Positions 53,197 to 62,477 of a stretch of DNA of 64,000 bases are shown here, piece after piece (positions within the stretch are counted from its first letter, which is position 1; each line of letters begins with the position of its first letter). The notes below the pieces were generated by a model. It had not been told where the DNA came from. It worked only from the letters and a program-made list of their open reading frames with translations, and ran no database searches. The position numbers were made by a program, and so were the translations under genes. The DNA is from Flavobacterium piscis (GTDB lineage: Bacteria; Bacteroidota; Bacteroidia; Flavobacteriales; Flavobacteriaceae). The stretch spans positions 124,001 through 188,000 of the forward strand of contig NZ_LVEN01000035.1 of the NCBI RefSeq assembly GCF_001686925.1, in the 5' to 3' direction.

Positions 53197-54843
53197 ATGA
53201 AAAAAATACTTATTACACTAAATCTTCTACTTGCTGTAGTAGCTTTAAATGCACAAAACAAAACAACTTCTGAAAAACCCAACATTATTTTAATAATGGT
53301 CGATGATATGGGCTATTCTGATTTAGGGAATTATGGTTCCGAAATTAAAACACCCAATCTCGATAAATTAGCCAGTGAAGGTTTACGCTTACGCGAATTT
53401 TACAACAATTCGATTTGTGCGCCCACACGCGGTTCTTTGCTTACTGGGCAATATCAACACAAAGCCGGAATGGGATTTTTTGATGTTAATTTAGGATTGC
53501 CAGCCTATCAGGGTTATCTCAACAAAGAATCTCTGACATTGGGAGAAGTTTTTCGTTCTGGTGGTTACAGCACTTTGCTTTCCGGAAAATGGCACGTAGG
53601 TTCCGAAGATAAAGCTCAATGGCCGAATCAAAGAGGATTTGATAAATTTTACGGAATCCTGAAAGGTGCATCGAACTATTTTGATACCAAACCTTTGCCT
53701 TTTGGGAAAACGCCTTATCCGGTAAAACTAATTCGTAACAATGAAGAATTGCATCCAAAAGATGATTCGTATTATTTTACAGATGAAATTGGGAACAATG
53801 CCGTGACTTTCTTAGACGAACAAAATAAAGAAAACAAACCGTTCTTTTTGTATTTGGCGTTTACGGCTCCGCATTGGCCATTACAGGCAAAACCCGCGGA
53901 CATTGCCAAATACAGAGGAAAATTTGATGAAGGCTGGGATATTTTAAGAGAAAAAAGAATTGAAAAACTAAAAGCAAATGGCATTTTACCCGCCAATCAA
54001 ACGGTTTCTGCAAGAGATCCTGAAGTGCCGGAATGGAGTAAATTAACTTATGATGAAAAGCAATTCTGGAAAGCAAAAATGGAAGTTTACGCTGCCATGG
54101 TCGATAATATGGATCAGAATGTGGGGAAAGTTTTAGAGAAATTAAAAGCGTTGAAAAAAGACAAAAACACGCTGATTATTTTCATTTCTGATAATGGAGC
54201 GCAAGGCGGTTTTAATACTTATAATCCGTTAGGGCGTGGTTTAGTTCGCAATGAAGGACCAGTTGGAACTTCGGGATCTTTTGATTATCAGGAACAAAAC
54301 TGGGCGTATTTATCGAATACTCCGTTGCAGCAATATAAAAATAACATGCATGAAGGCGGCTTCAGTTCTCCGTTTATTGCGTGGTTTCCATCAAAAATAA
54401 AAGCGGGCCGAATTGATAAAGGAACGGGACATATTATTGACCTTGCTCCTACTTTTTATGAATTGGCCGGAATTGAATATCCCAAACAGTATAATGGTGT
54501 GACGACAAACCCTTTGGTTGGGAGCAGTTTGTTACCTGTTTTATTTAATAATGTTTCACAGGTCGATAGAGGCGCACCATTATTTTGGGAAAGAGCGGGT
54601 AACAGAGCCGTAAGAGATGAGAAATGGAAACTGGTTTCGACTTATCCGTCTTACGAATGGGAACTTTATAATATAGAAACCGATCGCGGCGAAACCACCA
54701 ATGTCGCACAACAAAATCCGGGAATTGTAAACCAACTTTCGGCTGCTTATTTTGATTGGGCAGATAAAACCGGAGTGGTTGAATACAGTAAATTCAAATT
54801 GAAAACGGAGATTATGCCTGGTGGTGCAGTTTTGAAAAAGTAA
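53197..54843 (+). CDS. S1-family sulfatase 4
   Basis: The 548-residue enzyme has a signal peptide (about 1-20), Asp36-Asp37 (MVDDMGYSDLGNYG), the motif C74-A-P-T-R78 with GSLLTG and a later IFISDNGAQGG segment. Sequence and length are closest to sulfatase 1 (42023), so the two may be paralogues with different substrates. It ends the sulfatase locus, separated from YeiH by a repeat-rich spacer. Confidence 0.94.
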   Translation: MKKILITLNLLLAVVALNAQNKTTSEKPNIILIMVDDMGYSDLGNYGSEIKTPNLDKLASEGLRLREFYNNSICAPTRGSLLTGQYQHKAGMGFFDVNLGLPAYQGYLNKESLTLGEVFRSGGYSTLLSGKWHVGSEDKAQWPNQRGFDKFYGILKGASNYFDTKPLPFGKTPYPVKLIRNNEELHPKDDSYYFTDEIGNNAVTFLDEQNKENKPFFLYLAFTAPHWPLQAKPADIAKYRGKFDEGWDILREKRIEKLKANGILPANQTVSARDPEVPEWSKLTYDEKQFWKAKMEVYAAMVDNMDQNVGKVLEKLKALKKDKNTLIIFISDNGAQGGFNTYNPLGRGLVRNEGPVGTSGSFDYQEQNWAYLSNTPLQQYKNNMHEGGFSSPFIAWFPSKIKAGRIDKGTGHIIDLAPTFYELAGIEYPKQYNGVTTNPLVGSSLLPVLFNNVSQVDRGAPLFWERAGNRAVRDEKWKLVSTYPSYEWELYNIETDRGETTNVAQQNPGIVNQLSAAYFDWADKTGVVEYSKFKLKTEIMPGGAVLKK

Positions 54844-55202
54844 CTGGTTTAGTTATTTTAAACACATAGAAAGATAGATTTTTTAAACTCAAAAAAGGCG
54901 TTTCACTTATTAAAATACACATAGCTGTGTGTTTTAATTTTTCACGCAAATTTAGCAGATTTTATTTTTCTTAATCTGTTTAATCTTTTTTAAGTTCTCT
55001 TATCATAGCTTGAACTATTAGCTAAAGACTTTGCGACTCTGCGTCTTTGCGTGCCAATTTCTCGCTGTTTAGAGAAAAAAACTTTATTATTTAATCGCGC
55101 AAAGGCGCAAAGTTTCACGCAGATTTAAAAAAAACTTCCACAAACAAAAAACCATTCCACTTAAAAGTGAAATGGTTTTATTTCTTTACGTTTGAGCGTA
55201 AT
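54844..55202. other. Spacer with family-C and CTTTGCG repeats
   Basis: The 359-nt spacer has a family-C copy (54860-54927), GACTTTGCGACTCTGCGTC and CGCGCAAAGGCGCAAAG words (55020-55120) forming an imperfect inverted repeat, and the terminator at 55149-55179. No gene was seen. Confidence 0.6.
55149..55179. terminator. Terminator between sulfatase 4 and DUF1810 genes
   Basis: AAACCATTCCACTT and AAGTGAAATGGTTT form a stem with one mismatch, flanked by A and T runs. It lies between convergent genes, so it may act both ways. Confidence 0.7.
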
Positions 55203-55667
55203 TTATATTAATGCTTCAACAGCTGGCGACACTACTACTTGTGAATCAATGATGGATAAAGTAAGTTGATCTGAATATCCTAAGAAAAATGTATCCAGAA
55301 CTTCCTGAAATATAGGATGAGCACCTTCTACCTGAGAAAAAAGTGTCATAGATGAACATAATTTACGGGCACCTAAATCGCCTAAAATACCTTCGGCAGA
55401 TTTTCTTTTAAATGTTAATAACAACGCTGAAATTTCTATAATATGTTTAGCTAAAATAGGATGATCCAGAAACTCTTTAGCCTCTTGAAGATTGGCAATC
55501 GCATAATACTTTGATATATTACTAGTACCTAATCCTTGTATTTGAGGAAAAATAAACCACATCCAGTGTGTTTCTTTTTTTCCTTTTTTCATTTCGGCAA
55601 GAGCGGTTAAATAAAGTTTATTCTGCGCATCTAAAAAACGTGTTATATCATTATTTGAGTAAGCCAT
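55203..55667 (-). CDS. DUF1810 family protein
   Basis: The 154-residue protein matches DUF1810: FLDAQNKLYLTALAEMKKGKKETHWMWFIFPQ near the N-terminus, then GTSNISKYYAI, a GDLGARKLCSSMTLF segment and the Asp/Gln-rich end. The family is small, cytoplasmic and of unknown function. It is a monocistronic gene with no visible relation to its neighbours. Confidence 0.85.
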   Translation of the reverse strand: MAYSNNDITRFLDAQNKLYLTALAEMKKGKKETHWMWFIFPQIQGLGTSNISKYYAIANLQEAKEFLDHPILAKHIIEISALLLTFKRKSAEGILGDLGARKLCSSMTLFSQVEGAHPIFQEVLDTFFLGYSDQLTLSIIDSQVVVSPAVEALI

Positions 55668-55865
55668 TATAGTAGAATTGTTTTTATAAAAGTTAGTAAG
55701 ACCGTTTTTGGTTCTTTCTTATTTTTTATTTAAAAATGAAATATTAAAAACATTCGCTTTTCATTTCATTTTTAAAGACATTCAAAACTACCTCTCAAGT
55801 CGCTTAAAAAAATTATACAATTAATGTCTCTTGTTATATAATTTATAGCAACCGCATAAAAAGCA

Positions 55866-55896
55866 AAAAGTTGCAAGAACATCTTGCAACTTTTTT
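55866..55896. terminator. Terminator downstream of rocD
   Basis: AAAAGTTGCAAG (55866-55877) pairs with CTTGCAACTTTT (55883-55894), and flanking A and T runs allow action on either strand. Confidence 0.75.
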
Positions 55897-55918
55897 ATTT
55901 AATAATTAACCTGTTTTT

Positions 55919-57172
55919 TTAATCCCTAAAATCGTTTAATGATTTCTCGATAATTTCAAGACATTCCTGAATTTGAGCTTCTGTCATTACCAATGGCGGC
56001 GCTAGTCTAATTTTATTTCCGTGAGTTGGTTTTGCTAATAATCCGTTATCTCTGAATTTTAAGCAAATCTCCCACGCTAAATCTGAGTCTTCACCACAAT
56101 TGATTACAATAGCATTTAGTAATCCTTTTCCACGAACCAGCGTGATCAGGTTATTTCTTTCTGCAATCTCGTTTAAACCTTTTCTTAAAATAATACCCAA
56201 ACGTTCTGCATTTTCAGCAAGATTTTCTTCTTTAATTACTTCCAGCGCTGCAATGGCAACAGCGGCAGCAACAGGATTTCCGCCAAAAGTCGATCCATGC
56301 TGACCAGGTTTAATCACATTCATTATTTCATTGTTGCACAACACTGCCGAAACAGGATAAACGCCACCTGAAATTGCTTTACCTAAAATTAAAATATCAG
56401 GCTGAACATTTTCATGATGAACCGCTAATAATTTTCCGGTACGTGCAATTCCGGTTTGAACCTCATCTGCAATAAATAGAACATTATGTTTTTCACACAA
56501 TGTTTTTGCTTTCGATAAATATCCTTCAGACGGTACATAAACTCCAGCTTCACCCTGAATAGGTTCTACTAAAAATCCCGCTATATTTTTTGACGATTCA
56601 AGAACTTTTTCAAGAGCTTCAAGATTATCATATTCTATTTTTATAAATCCTTCTGTAAAAGGACCAAAGTTTTTACGGGCACCTTCATCATTAGAAAATG
56701 AAATGATTGTAGTAGTTCTTCCATGAAAATTATTTTCACAAACAATAACTTGTGCCTGATTCTCCGGAATACCTTTTACTTCATAAGCCCATTTTCTACA
56801 TACTTTAAGAGCAGTTTCAACAGCTTCAGCACCAGTATTCATTGGCAAAACTTTATCAAAACCAAAATATTTCGTTACAAATTCCTCATAATCTCCCAGT
56901 TTGTCATTATAAAAAGCACGAGAAGTCAAAGTCAGTTTTTGTGCCTGATCTGTCATTGCTTTCACAATTTTAGGATGACAATGCCCTTGATTTACTGCAG
57001 AATAAGCCGATAAAAAATCATAGTATTTTTTTCCGTCAACATCCCAAACATATACACCTTCTCCTCTTTCTAACACAACCGGAAGTGGATGGTAATTATG
57101 AGCTCCGTATTTATTTTCTTTTTCAATCAAAACTTCTGATTTTGACGAAAGTGATTTATCAGTTTGTACCAT
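55919..57172 (-). CDS. rocD: Ornithine aminotransferase
   Basis: The 417-residue PLP enzyme has NTGAEAVETALKVCRKWAYE, a FHGRTTTIISFS segment, DEVQTGIARTGKLLA and the PLP-Lys motif LGKAISGGVYPVSA. It converts ornithine and 2-oxoglutarate to glutamate semialdehyde and glutamate. I chose the ATG at 57172 (MVQTDKSLSS). The frame opens 24 nt earlier with a weak extension. It is divergent from an Lrp-family regulator, a common arrangement for amino acid catabolism genes. Confidence 0.93.
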   Translation of the reverse strand: MVQTDKSLSSKSEVLIEKENKYGAHNYHPLPVVLERGEGVYVWDVDGKKYYDFLSAYSAVNQGHCHPKIVKAMTDQAQKLTLTSRAFYNDKLGDYEEFVTKYFGFDKVLPMNTGAEAVETALKVCRKWAYEVKGIPENQAQVIVCENNFHGRTTTIISFSNDEGARKNFGPFTEGFIKIEYDNLEALEKVLESSKNIAGFLVEPIQGEAGVYVPSEGYLSKAKTLCEKHNVLFIADEVQTGIARTGKLLAVHHENVQPDILILGKAISGGVYPVSAVLCNNEIMNVIKPGQHGSTFGGNPVAAAVAIAALEVIKEENLAENAERLGIILRKGLNEIAERNNLITLVRGKGLLNAIVINCGEDSDLAWEICLKFRDNGLLAKPTHGNKIRLAPPLVMTEAQIQECLEIIEKSLNDFRD

Positions 57173-57237
57173 AAATTTGTTTCTTTTAAAAAGCAAAAGT
57201 ATTAAATTTTATTCATAATCAGGCTCAAAAACAACCA

Positions 57238-57271
57238 TTTTGACTTTTAAAAACTATTATTAAAGTCAAAA
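57238..57271. promoter_or_regulatory. Inverted repeat in the rocD/Lrp divergent region
   Basis: TTTTGACTTT (57238-57247) and AAAGTCAAAA (57262-57271) are perfect 10-bp arms, 14 nt apart, between rocD and the Lrp-family gene. An Lrp-type operator is plausible. Confidence 0.5.
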
Positions 57272-57396
57272 ATAGCATTTTTAAACCATTAAAAAATCAA
57301 AAATACTTGTCTTTATAATTGGTTTTCTCCTGCTTTATTAAAAAAAATAATTACTTTTATGAATTCGGGAAGTGAATTTAAATCAATGTTAAGACA

Positions 57397-57849
57397 ATGG
57401 ATATATTAGACGATTTTGATATTAGCATCATCAAAGAATTAGAAAAAGATGGCCGAATGGCTTTTTCTGCGATTGCCGCTAATTTAAAAATATCAAACAC
57501 TATGGTGCATCAGCGAATTAATCGAATGATAGAGCAAGGTGTCATTAGTGGTATAAAACCAATTATTCAGGAAAAGAAAATTGGTTACGACTGGGCTTCT
57601 TTTACGGGAATTACACTCAATAAAGATTCAGATTCAGATAGAATTATCGAAGCTTTAAAAGATATTCCGGAGATTACCGAATGTTATTTTGTGACTGGTT
57701 CTTTCACACTTTATATTAAAATCATTGCAACGAACCACGAACATATGCGAAGAATTCTTTATGAAAAAATCGACAGTATTCCCGGCATCGCTAAAACTGA
57801 TTCTATTATTGAATTGGGCTGCGCTTTTAAACGCAATATTACCTTATAA
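57397..57849 (+). CDS. Lrp/AsnC-family transcription regulator
   Basis: The 150-residue protein has an N-terminal helix-turn-helix (about 4-60: DISIIKELEKDGRMAFSAIAANLKISNTMVHQRINRM) and a C-terminal RAM ligand domain (about 65-145). It binds amino acids and DNA as an oligomer. It is divergent from rocD, so regulation of ornithine/arginine catabolism is the likely job. The upstream inverted repeat may be its site. Confidence 0.9.
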   Translation: MDILDDFDISIIKELEKDGRMAFSAIAANLKISNTMVHQRINRMIEQGVISGIKPIIQEKKIGYDWASFTGITLNKDSDSDRIIEALKDIPEITECYFVTGSFTLYIKIIATNHEHMRRILYEKIDSIPGIAKTDSIIELGCAFKRNITL

Positions 57850-57967
57850 GATAGTATCCGAATGATTTTTATCTTAGAAGTCATCCTGTAGAAAACCTAA
57901 TAAGAAATATCTTAGGGGATATTTTTGTAACATAATATTTCTGATATTTGTTTAAAATTCTACCACT

Positions 57968-58741
57968 ATGAAAAACTCTGCATTTCTTTTATTTGCTACT
58001 ATACTGTTTTCTAACACTATAAATGCACAATTAAAACCCGTAAAATATACAGATGGCTCTCAGGCTTTAAATGGTTTGTTTGTGAAATCTGTTAAAAAAA
58101 GCAGTCAGAATCCGGGTATTTTACTTTTACCTGCCTGGTTGGGAATCGATAAAGCCTCGAAAGATATTGCCGAAAATTTATCAAAACTAGGCTATAATGT
58201 TTTTATCGCTGATATTTATGGCGAAGGAAACTATCCAAAAAATACTGCCGAAGCCGGAAAACAAGCCGGTTATTACAAAAAGAACCACGAAGTTTATCAA
58301 AAACGAATCAATGCAGCTTTGCAGGAATTAGTAAAATCCGGAGCCAATGCAGATAATATCGTTGCTATAGGATATTGTTTTGGAGGAACCGGAGTTCTTG
58401 AAGCTGCCCGCGGACATTTGAACTTAAAAGGTGTTGTTTCTTTTCACGGCGGTTTAGGTAAAGATGCAACCCGTGCTGTTGAGCCAATTACAACAAAAGT
58501 ATTGGTTTGTCATGGTGCCGATGATCCGTTTGAATCAAAAGAAGAAATTACAGCTTTTCAGCAGGAAATGCGTGACTCAAAAGCCGACTGGCAAATGATT
58601 TATTATGCCAATGCCGTTCATTCTTTTACCAATCCTGAAGCAGGAAACGACAACTCAAAAGGGGCCGCTTATAATGCAGTTGCAGCAAAAAGATCATTTG
58701 AGCATTTGCAGCTTTTCCTGAATGAAGTATTGAAAAAATAA
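57968..58741 (+). CDS. Exported dienelactone hydrolase-type alpha/beta hydrolase
   Basis: The 257-residue protein has a signal peptide (about 1-20, ending NAQ) and a dienelactone hydrolase fold with nucleophile Cys137 in GYCFGGTG, acid in HGADDPF (about 180) and His in NAVHSF (about 218). It probably cleaves lactones or esters in the periplasm. The physiological substrate is unknown. It is a monocistronic gene by spacing. Confidence 0.85.
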   Translation: MKNSAFLLFATILFSNTINAQLKPVKYTDGSQALNGLFVKSVKKSSQNPGILLLPAWLGIDKASKDIAENLSKLGYNVFIADIYGEGNYPKNTAEAGKQAGYYKKNHEVYQKRINAALQELVKSGANADNIVAIGYCFGGTGVLEAARGHLNLKGVVSFHGGLGKDATRAVEPITTKVLVCHGADDPFESKEEITAFQQEMRDSKADWQMIYYANAVHSFTNPEAGNDNSKGAAYNAVAAKRSFEHLQLFLNEVLKK

Positions 58742-59046
58742 TATTGTATTGATAGCACACGAATTACTGTGATTAAAAGGATTTACACCGATTTTTTACA
58801 TAATTAATTCGTGCTAATTCGTGCAATTTGTGGCAAAAAATAGCACCCGGATTTACGCCGGTTTAAAATAAAATTAATTCACGCTAATTTGGGTAATTGC
58901 TTCACCTATACCATCGTTTTTACGGACAAACCAAATGGCTGTAGTTTGCAAAAAGTATGGCTTTGTTTTTTATTAACTCCTTTTTTATTCTATTTTTACT
59001 AATCTTATACGCTTTTTACACATTTGTAAACTTACATTAAACAACA
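58742..59046. other. Spacer with AATTCGTG-type repeats
   Basis: The 305-nt gap has degenerate ATTCGTGCTAATTCGTGC and ATTCACGCTAATTTGGG words and a paired GGATTTACACCGATTT/CCGGATTTACGCCGG motif, likely another dispersed intergenic family. AT-rich sequence precedes the peptidase gene. No gene was seen. Confidence 0.45.
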
Positions 59047-60063
59047 ATGAAAAAAATTATTCTTCTATTATTAATTGGCACTGCCTTTTCATGCAAAAAT
59101 ATGCAGTCGGCTGCATCAAAAGACAATTCTGATCCTACTAAATACATAAAATCTATTAGCGAAAAAGATTTAAAAAAGATGTTGTACGTTATCGCTTCCG
59201 ACGAAATGGAAGGCCGTGAAACCGGATCTAAAGGGCAGAAAAAAGCGGGTCTTTATATGATCGAACAATATAAAAAAAGCGGAATTTCGTTTCCTAAAGG
59301 AGCAACAGATTATTACCAACACATTCCTGCTGCCTTCCTAAACGCCAGACGAAACGAAAATTTACCAGATTCCGAGAACATCTGGGCTTATATTGAAGGT
59401 TCTGAAAAACCGGATGAAGTCTTAGTAATTTCTGCTCATTACGATCACGTAGGTATCCAAAAAGGCGAAATTTATAACGGAGCCGATGATGACGGATCCG
59501 GAACTGTAGCGGTAATCGAAATGGCAAAAGCATTTGCAAAAGCTAAGAAACAAGGACACGGACCAAAACGTTCGATCTTATTCCTTCATGTAACAGGAGA
59601 AGAGCACGGTTTGCATGGTTCACGTTATTATTCTGAAAATCCTTTGTTTCCAATTGCCAATACCATTACAGATATCAATATCGACATGATTGGTCGTCGT
59701 GATGTAGAACATGCTCAAACAAATAATTATGTTTATGTAATTGGTGCCGACAGATTATCAAGCGATCTGCATAATATTGTAGTAGCACAAAATGAAAAAT
59801 ACACCAAAATAGATTTGGATTTTAAATTTAATGACCCTAAAGATCCAAATCATTTTTACGAACGTTCTGATCATTATAACTTTGCAAAACATGGTATTCC
59901 GTCAGTATTCTTCTTCAACGGAGTTCACGAAGATTATCATGGAAAAGGTGACGAACCTGAAAAAATTGAGTACGATGCATTAACCAAAAGAACAAAATTA
60001 GCCTTTTCAATCGCCTGGGAATTAGCCAATAGAGAGAACAGACCGGTAGTGGATAAGAAATAA
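59047..60063 (+). CDS. M28-family metallopeptidase lipoprotein
   Basis: The 338-residue protein has a lipoprotein signal (LLLLIGTAFSC, Cys at 16) and an M28 domain with zinc ligands in SAHYDHVG (His), NGADDDGSG (Asp), HVTGEEHGLHGS (catalytic Glu pair), NIDMIGR (Asp) and a late His in FNGVHEDYHGKGD. It is an aminopeptidase-type enzyme in the envelope. A role in nutrient peptide use is likely. Confidence 0.93.
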   Translation: MKKIILLLLIGTAFSCKNMQSAASKDNSDPTKYIKSISEKDLKKMLYVIASDEMEGRETGSKGQKKAGLYMIEQYKKSGISFPKGATDYYQHIPAAFLNARRNENLPDSENIWAYIEGSEKPDEVLVISAHYDHVGIQKGEIYNGADDDGSGTVAVIEMAKAFAKAKKQGHGPKRSILFLHVTGEEHGLHGSRYYSENPLFPIANTITDINIDMIGRRDVEHAQTNNYVYVIGADRLSSDLHNIVVAQNEKYTKIDLDFKFNDPKDPNHFYERSDHYNFAKHGIPSVFFFNGVHEDYHGKGDEPEKIEYDALTKRTKLAFSIAWELANRENRPVVDKK

Positions 60064-60385
60064 GTTGCTGAGACACTAAGATTCTGAGTTTTTCTAAAAG
60101 AGTTACTAAGGTTCTGAGATGCTAAGATTCTAAGTTTTCTTTTATAGACTTAAGTCTAATATTGTCATTTCGGAGGAGAAATCACATCCAGAGAGCGACG
60201 CAATATATGCCTTCACTTTATGTGATTTCTCCTCCGTCGAAATTGACACAAACTTTGAACATATCATAGCACAAAAATCAATAACAACAAAAAGGGATGA
60301 GTTTTTAAACTCATCCCTTTTTTATATTTATAGATTCCAAAAGAAAAACTTAGAATCTTAGCATCTCAGAACCTTAGCGTCTTTT
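60064..60385. repeat. Spacer with a 29-bp inverted repeat and nested hairpins
   Basis: A 29-bp sequence at 60106-60134 (starting CTAAGGTTCTGAGATGC) is perfectly inverted at 60349-60377. Inside lie a family-A type repeat (60162-60249) and a strong hairpin AAAAAGGGATGAGTTT/AAACTCATCCCTTTTT (60288-60323), which fits a bidirectional terminator between the peptidase and rho genes. Confidence 0.7.
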
Positions 60386-62296
60386 TCAGTCATTCATTGA
60401 AATCAAAAATTCTTCGTTGTTTCTGGTTTTCTTAAAACGTTCGTTTACAAAATCCATAGATTCTACAGGGTTCATATCTGATAGATATTTACGCATGATC
60501 CACATTCTTTGTAATGTTTTTTCGTCTAATAACAAATCATCACGACGTGTACTTGACGAAGTAAGATCGATTGCAGGGAAGATACGTTTGTTGGCAATTT
60601 TACGATCTAATTGAAGTTCCATGTTACCGGTTCCTTTAAATTCTTCAAAGATCACCTCATCCATTTTAGAACCAGTTTCAGTCAATGCTGTTGCAATGAT
60701 ACTTAACGAACCACCATTTTCTACATTTCTTGCTGCTCCAAAGAAACGTTTTGGTTTTTGCAATGCATTGGCATCAACACCACCGCTTAATACTTTTCCA
60801 GAAGCTGGCTGAACAGTATTGTAAGCTCTTGCCAAACGTGTGATTGAGTCTAATAAGATTACGACATCATGTCCGCATTCTACTAAACGTTTTGCTTTTT
60901 CCAAAACAATATTAGCAATTTTCACGTGTTCTTGTGGTTCTCTGTCAAAAGTAGAAGCGATTACTTCTCCACGAACGCTACGTTGCATATCTGTAACCTC
61001 CTCTGGACGCTCATCGATCAAAAGAACGATTAAGTAAACTTCAGGATGATTGGCTGCAATTGCATTTGCAATGTCTTTTAGTAACATTGTTTTACCCGTT
61101 TTAGGCTGAGCGACAATCATACCACGCTGTCCTTTTCCTATTGGAGAAAACAAATCGATAATACGGGTTGAAACTGAACTGCCTTTTTCGGCTAACTTGA
61201 ATTTTTCTGAAGGAAAAACTGGTGTAAGGTGCTCAAAAGAAACTCTGTCGCGAACCACTTGCGGATCGTGACCATTAATTTTAAGTACACGAACTAATGG
61301 GAAAAACTTTTCGCCTTCTTTTGGAGGACGAACCACTCCTTTTACAGTATCTCCGGTTTTAAGACCGAATAATCTGATTTGTGACGTTGATAAATAAATA
61401 TCATCGGGAGAGGCTAAATAATTATAATCTGATGAACGTAAAAAACCATAACCGTCCGGCATCATTTCAAGAACACCTTCACTTTCTATAATTCCGTCAA
61501 ATTCAAAATCTGAATCTCTGAAATTGTTCTTTTTATTTTTATGATTTGGATTTTGATTCCCGTTATTCCCATTTCCGTTACCATTTGCATTTGGATTTAC
61601 ATTTGCATTAGGATTAGCGTTTGAATTAGGATTTTGATTTGGATTCTGGTTTGGATTTTTATTTTGGTTCGGATTGACCTTTTTTGCTGGAACTGCCACT
61701 TCTGTTTTTTCAGCAGTCGAAGTTTCTGCTACAGCTTCGCCTTCAGGAATTGCTTCTTTTGTGGCTTCTTTTTCTTTTTGCAAAGCGACTTTTTTCTCGT
61801 AAGCTGATTTATTGAATTTTACGATTTTTGGTCCTTTTTTCTCTATCTCCGTATTTTCTTCCTGAACTTCTAAATTTTCAGGAATTTCTGTTCCTTCCTT
61901 AACTTCTGCAGCTGCTTTTGCTATTGGTGCTTGTTTAGCTTTAGGAGCAATTTTGGCTGATGGAGTTATTTTTGCTGCCGGAGCTTGTTTTGCGACTACA
62001 GGAGCTTCTGTTTTTTCCGGAGTTTCCTCTATTGTATCAAATTCTAAGACTGGAGCATTTTTACTAATAGCCGCTTTTTTCACAGGAACAATCCTTGCTC
62101 TTTTAGGCTTATCATCAACATTTTCCTTTTCAGTAACAGCACTAGGAGACGGTGCTACAGTGGTTTCCTGATGTGCTAAAATCTGACTGATTAAGGTCTC
62201 TTTTTTGACACCAGTAAACTTTATAGTTTTAGCTAACTTAGCTATTTCTTGAAGCTCAGAAAGCTTCATTTCTTTTAATGCAGAAATATCAAACAT
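60386..62296 (-). CDS. rho: Transcription termination factor Rho with Asn-rich insert
   Basis: The 636-residue protein is about 200 residues longer than typical Rho. Residues 1-45 are Rho_N (DISALKEMKLSELQEIAKLA). Residues about 45-260 are disordered, first Ala/Pro/Lys/Glu-rich, then Asn/Pro/Gly-rich near 205-260. The RNA-binding and ATPase domains follow, with Walker A AQPKTGKTM and VILLDSITRLARAYN. It terminates unprotected transcripts. Bacteroidetes Rho often has such inserts, reported to affect condensation or RNA binding in Bacteroides. Confidence 0.95.
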   Translation of the reverse strand: MFDISALKEMKLSELQEIAKLAKTIKFTGVKKETLISQILAHQETTVAPSPSAVTEKENVDDKPKRARIVPVKKAAISKNAPVLEFDTIEETPEKTEAPVVAKQAPAAKITPSAKIAPKAKQAPIAKAAAEVKEGTEIPENLEVQEENTEIEKKGPKIVKFNKSAYEKKVALQKEKEATKEAIPEGEAVAETSTAEKTEVAVPAKKVNPNQNKNPNQNPNQNPNSNANPNANVNPNANGNGNGNNGNQNPNHKNKKNNFRDSDFEFDGIIESEGVLEMMPDGYGFLRSSDYNYLASPDDIYLSTSQIRLFGLKTGDTVKGVVRPPKEGEKFFPLVRVLKINGHDPQVVRDRVSFEHLTPVFPSEKFKLAEKGSSVSTRIIDLFSPIGKGQRGMIVAQPKTGKTMLLKDIANAIAANHPEVYLIVLLIDERPEEVTDMQRSVRGEVIASTFDREPQEHVKIANIVLEKAKRLVECGHDVVILLDSITRLARAYNTVQPASGKVLSGGVDANALQKPKRFFGAARNVENGGSLSIIATALTETGSKMDEVIFEEFKGTGNMELQLDRKIANKRIFPAIDLTSSSTRRDDLLLDEKTLQRMWIMRKYLSDMNPVESMDFVNERFKKTRNNEEFLISMND

Positions 62297-62477
62297 GAAT
62301 GTTCTATGAATTTAATTATTTTAACGGAATACTGTAAAAAGATAGGTAGATAATAATTTTCGATTGACCGCAGTATGAAGTGCTTACGGTATTATGATGC
62401 AATAATACGAATAAAATTTTATCATACAATAGTATTTTAAAAAAAGAAAATATATTTTTGTAAAACAATTTTACATC

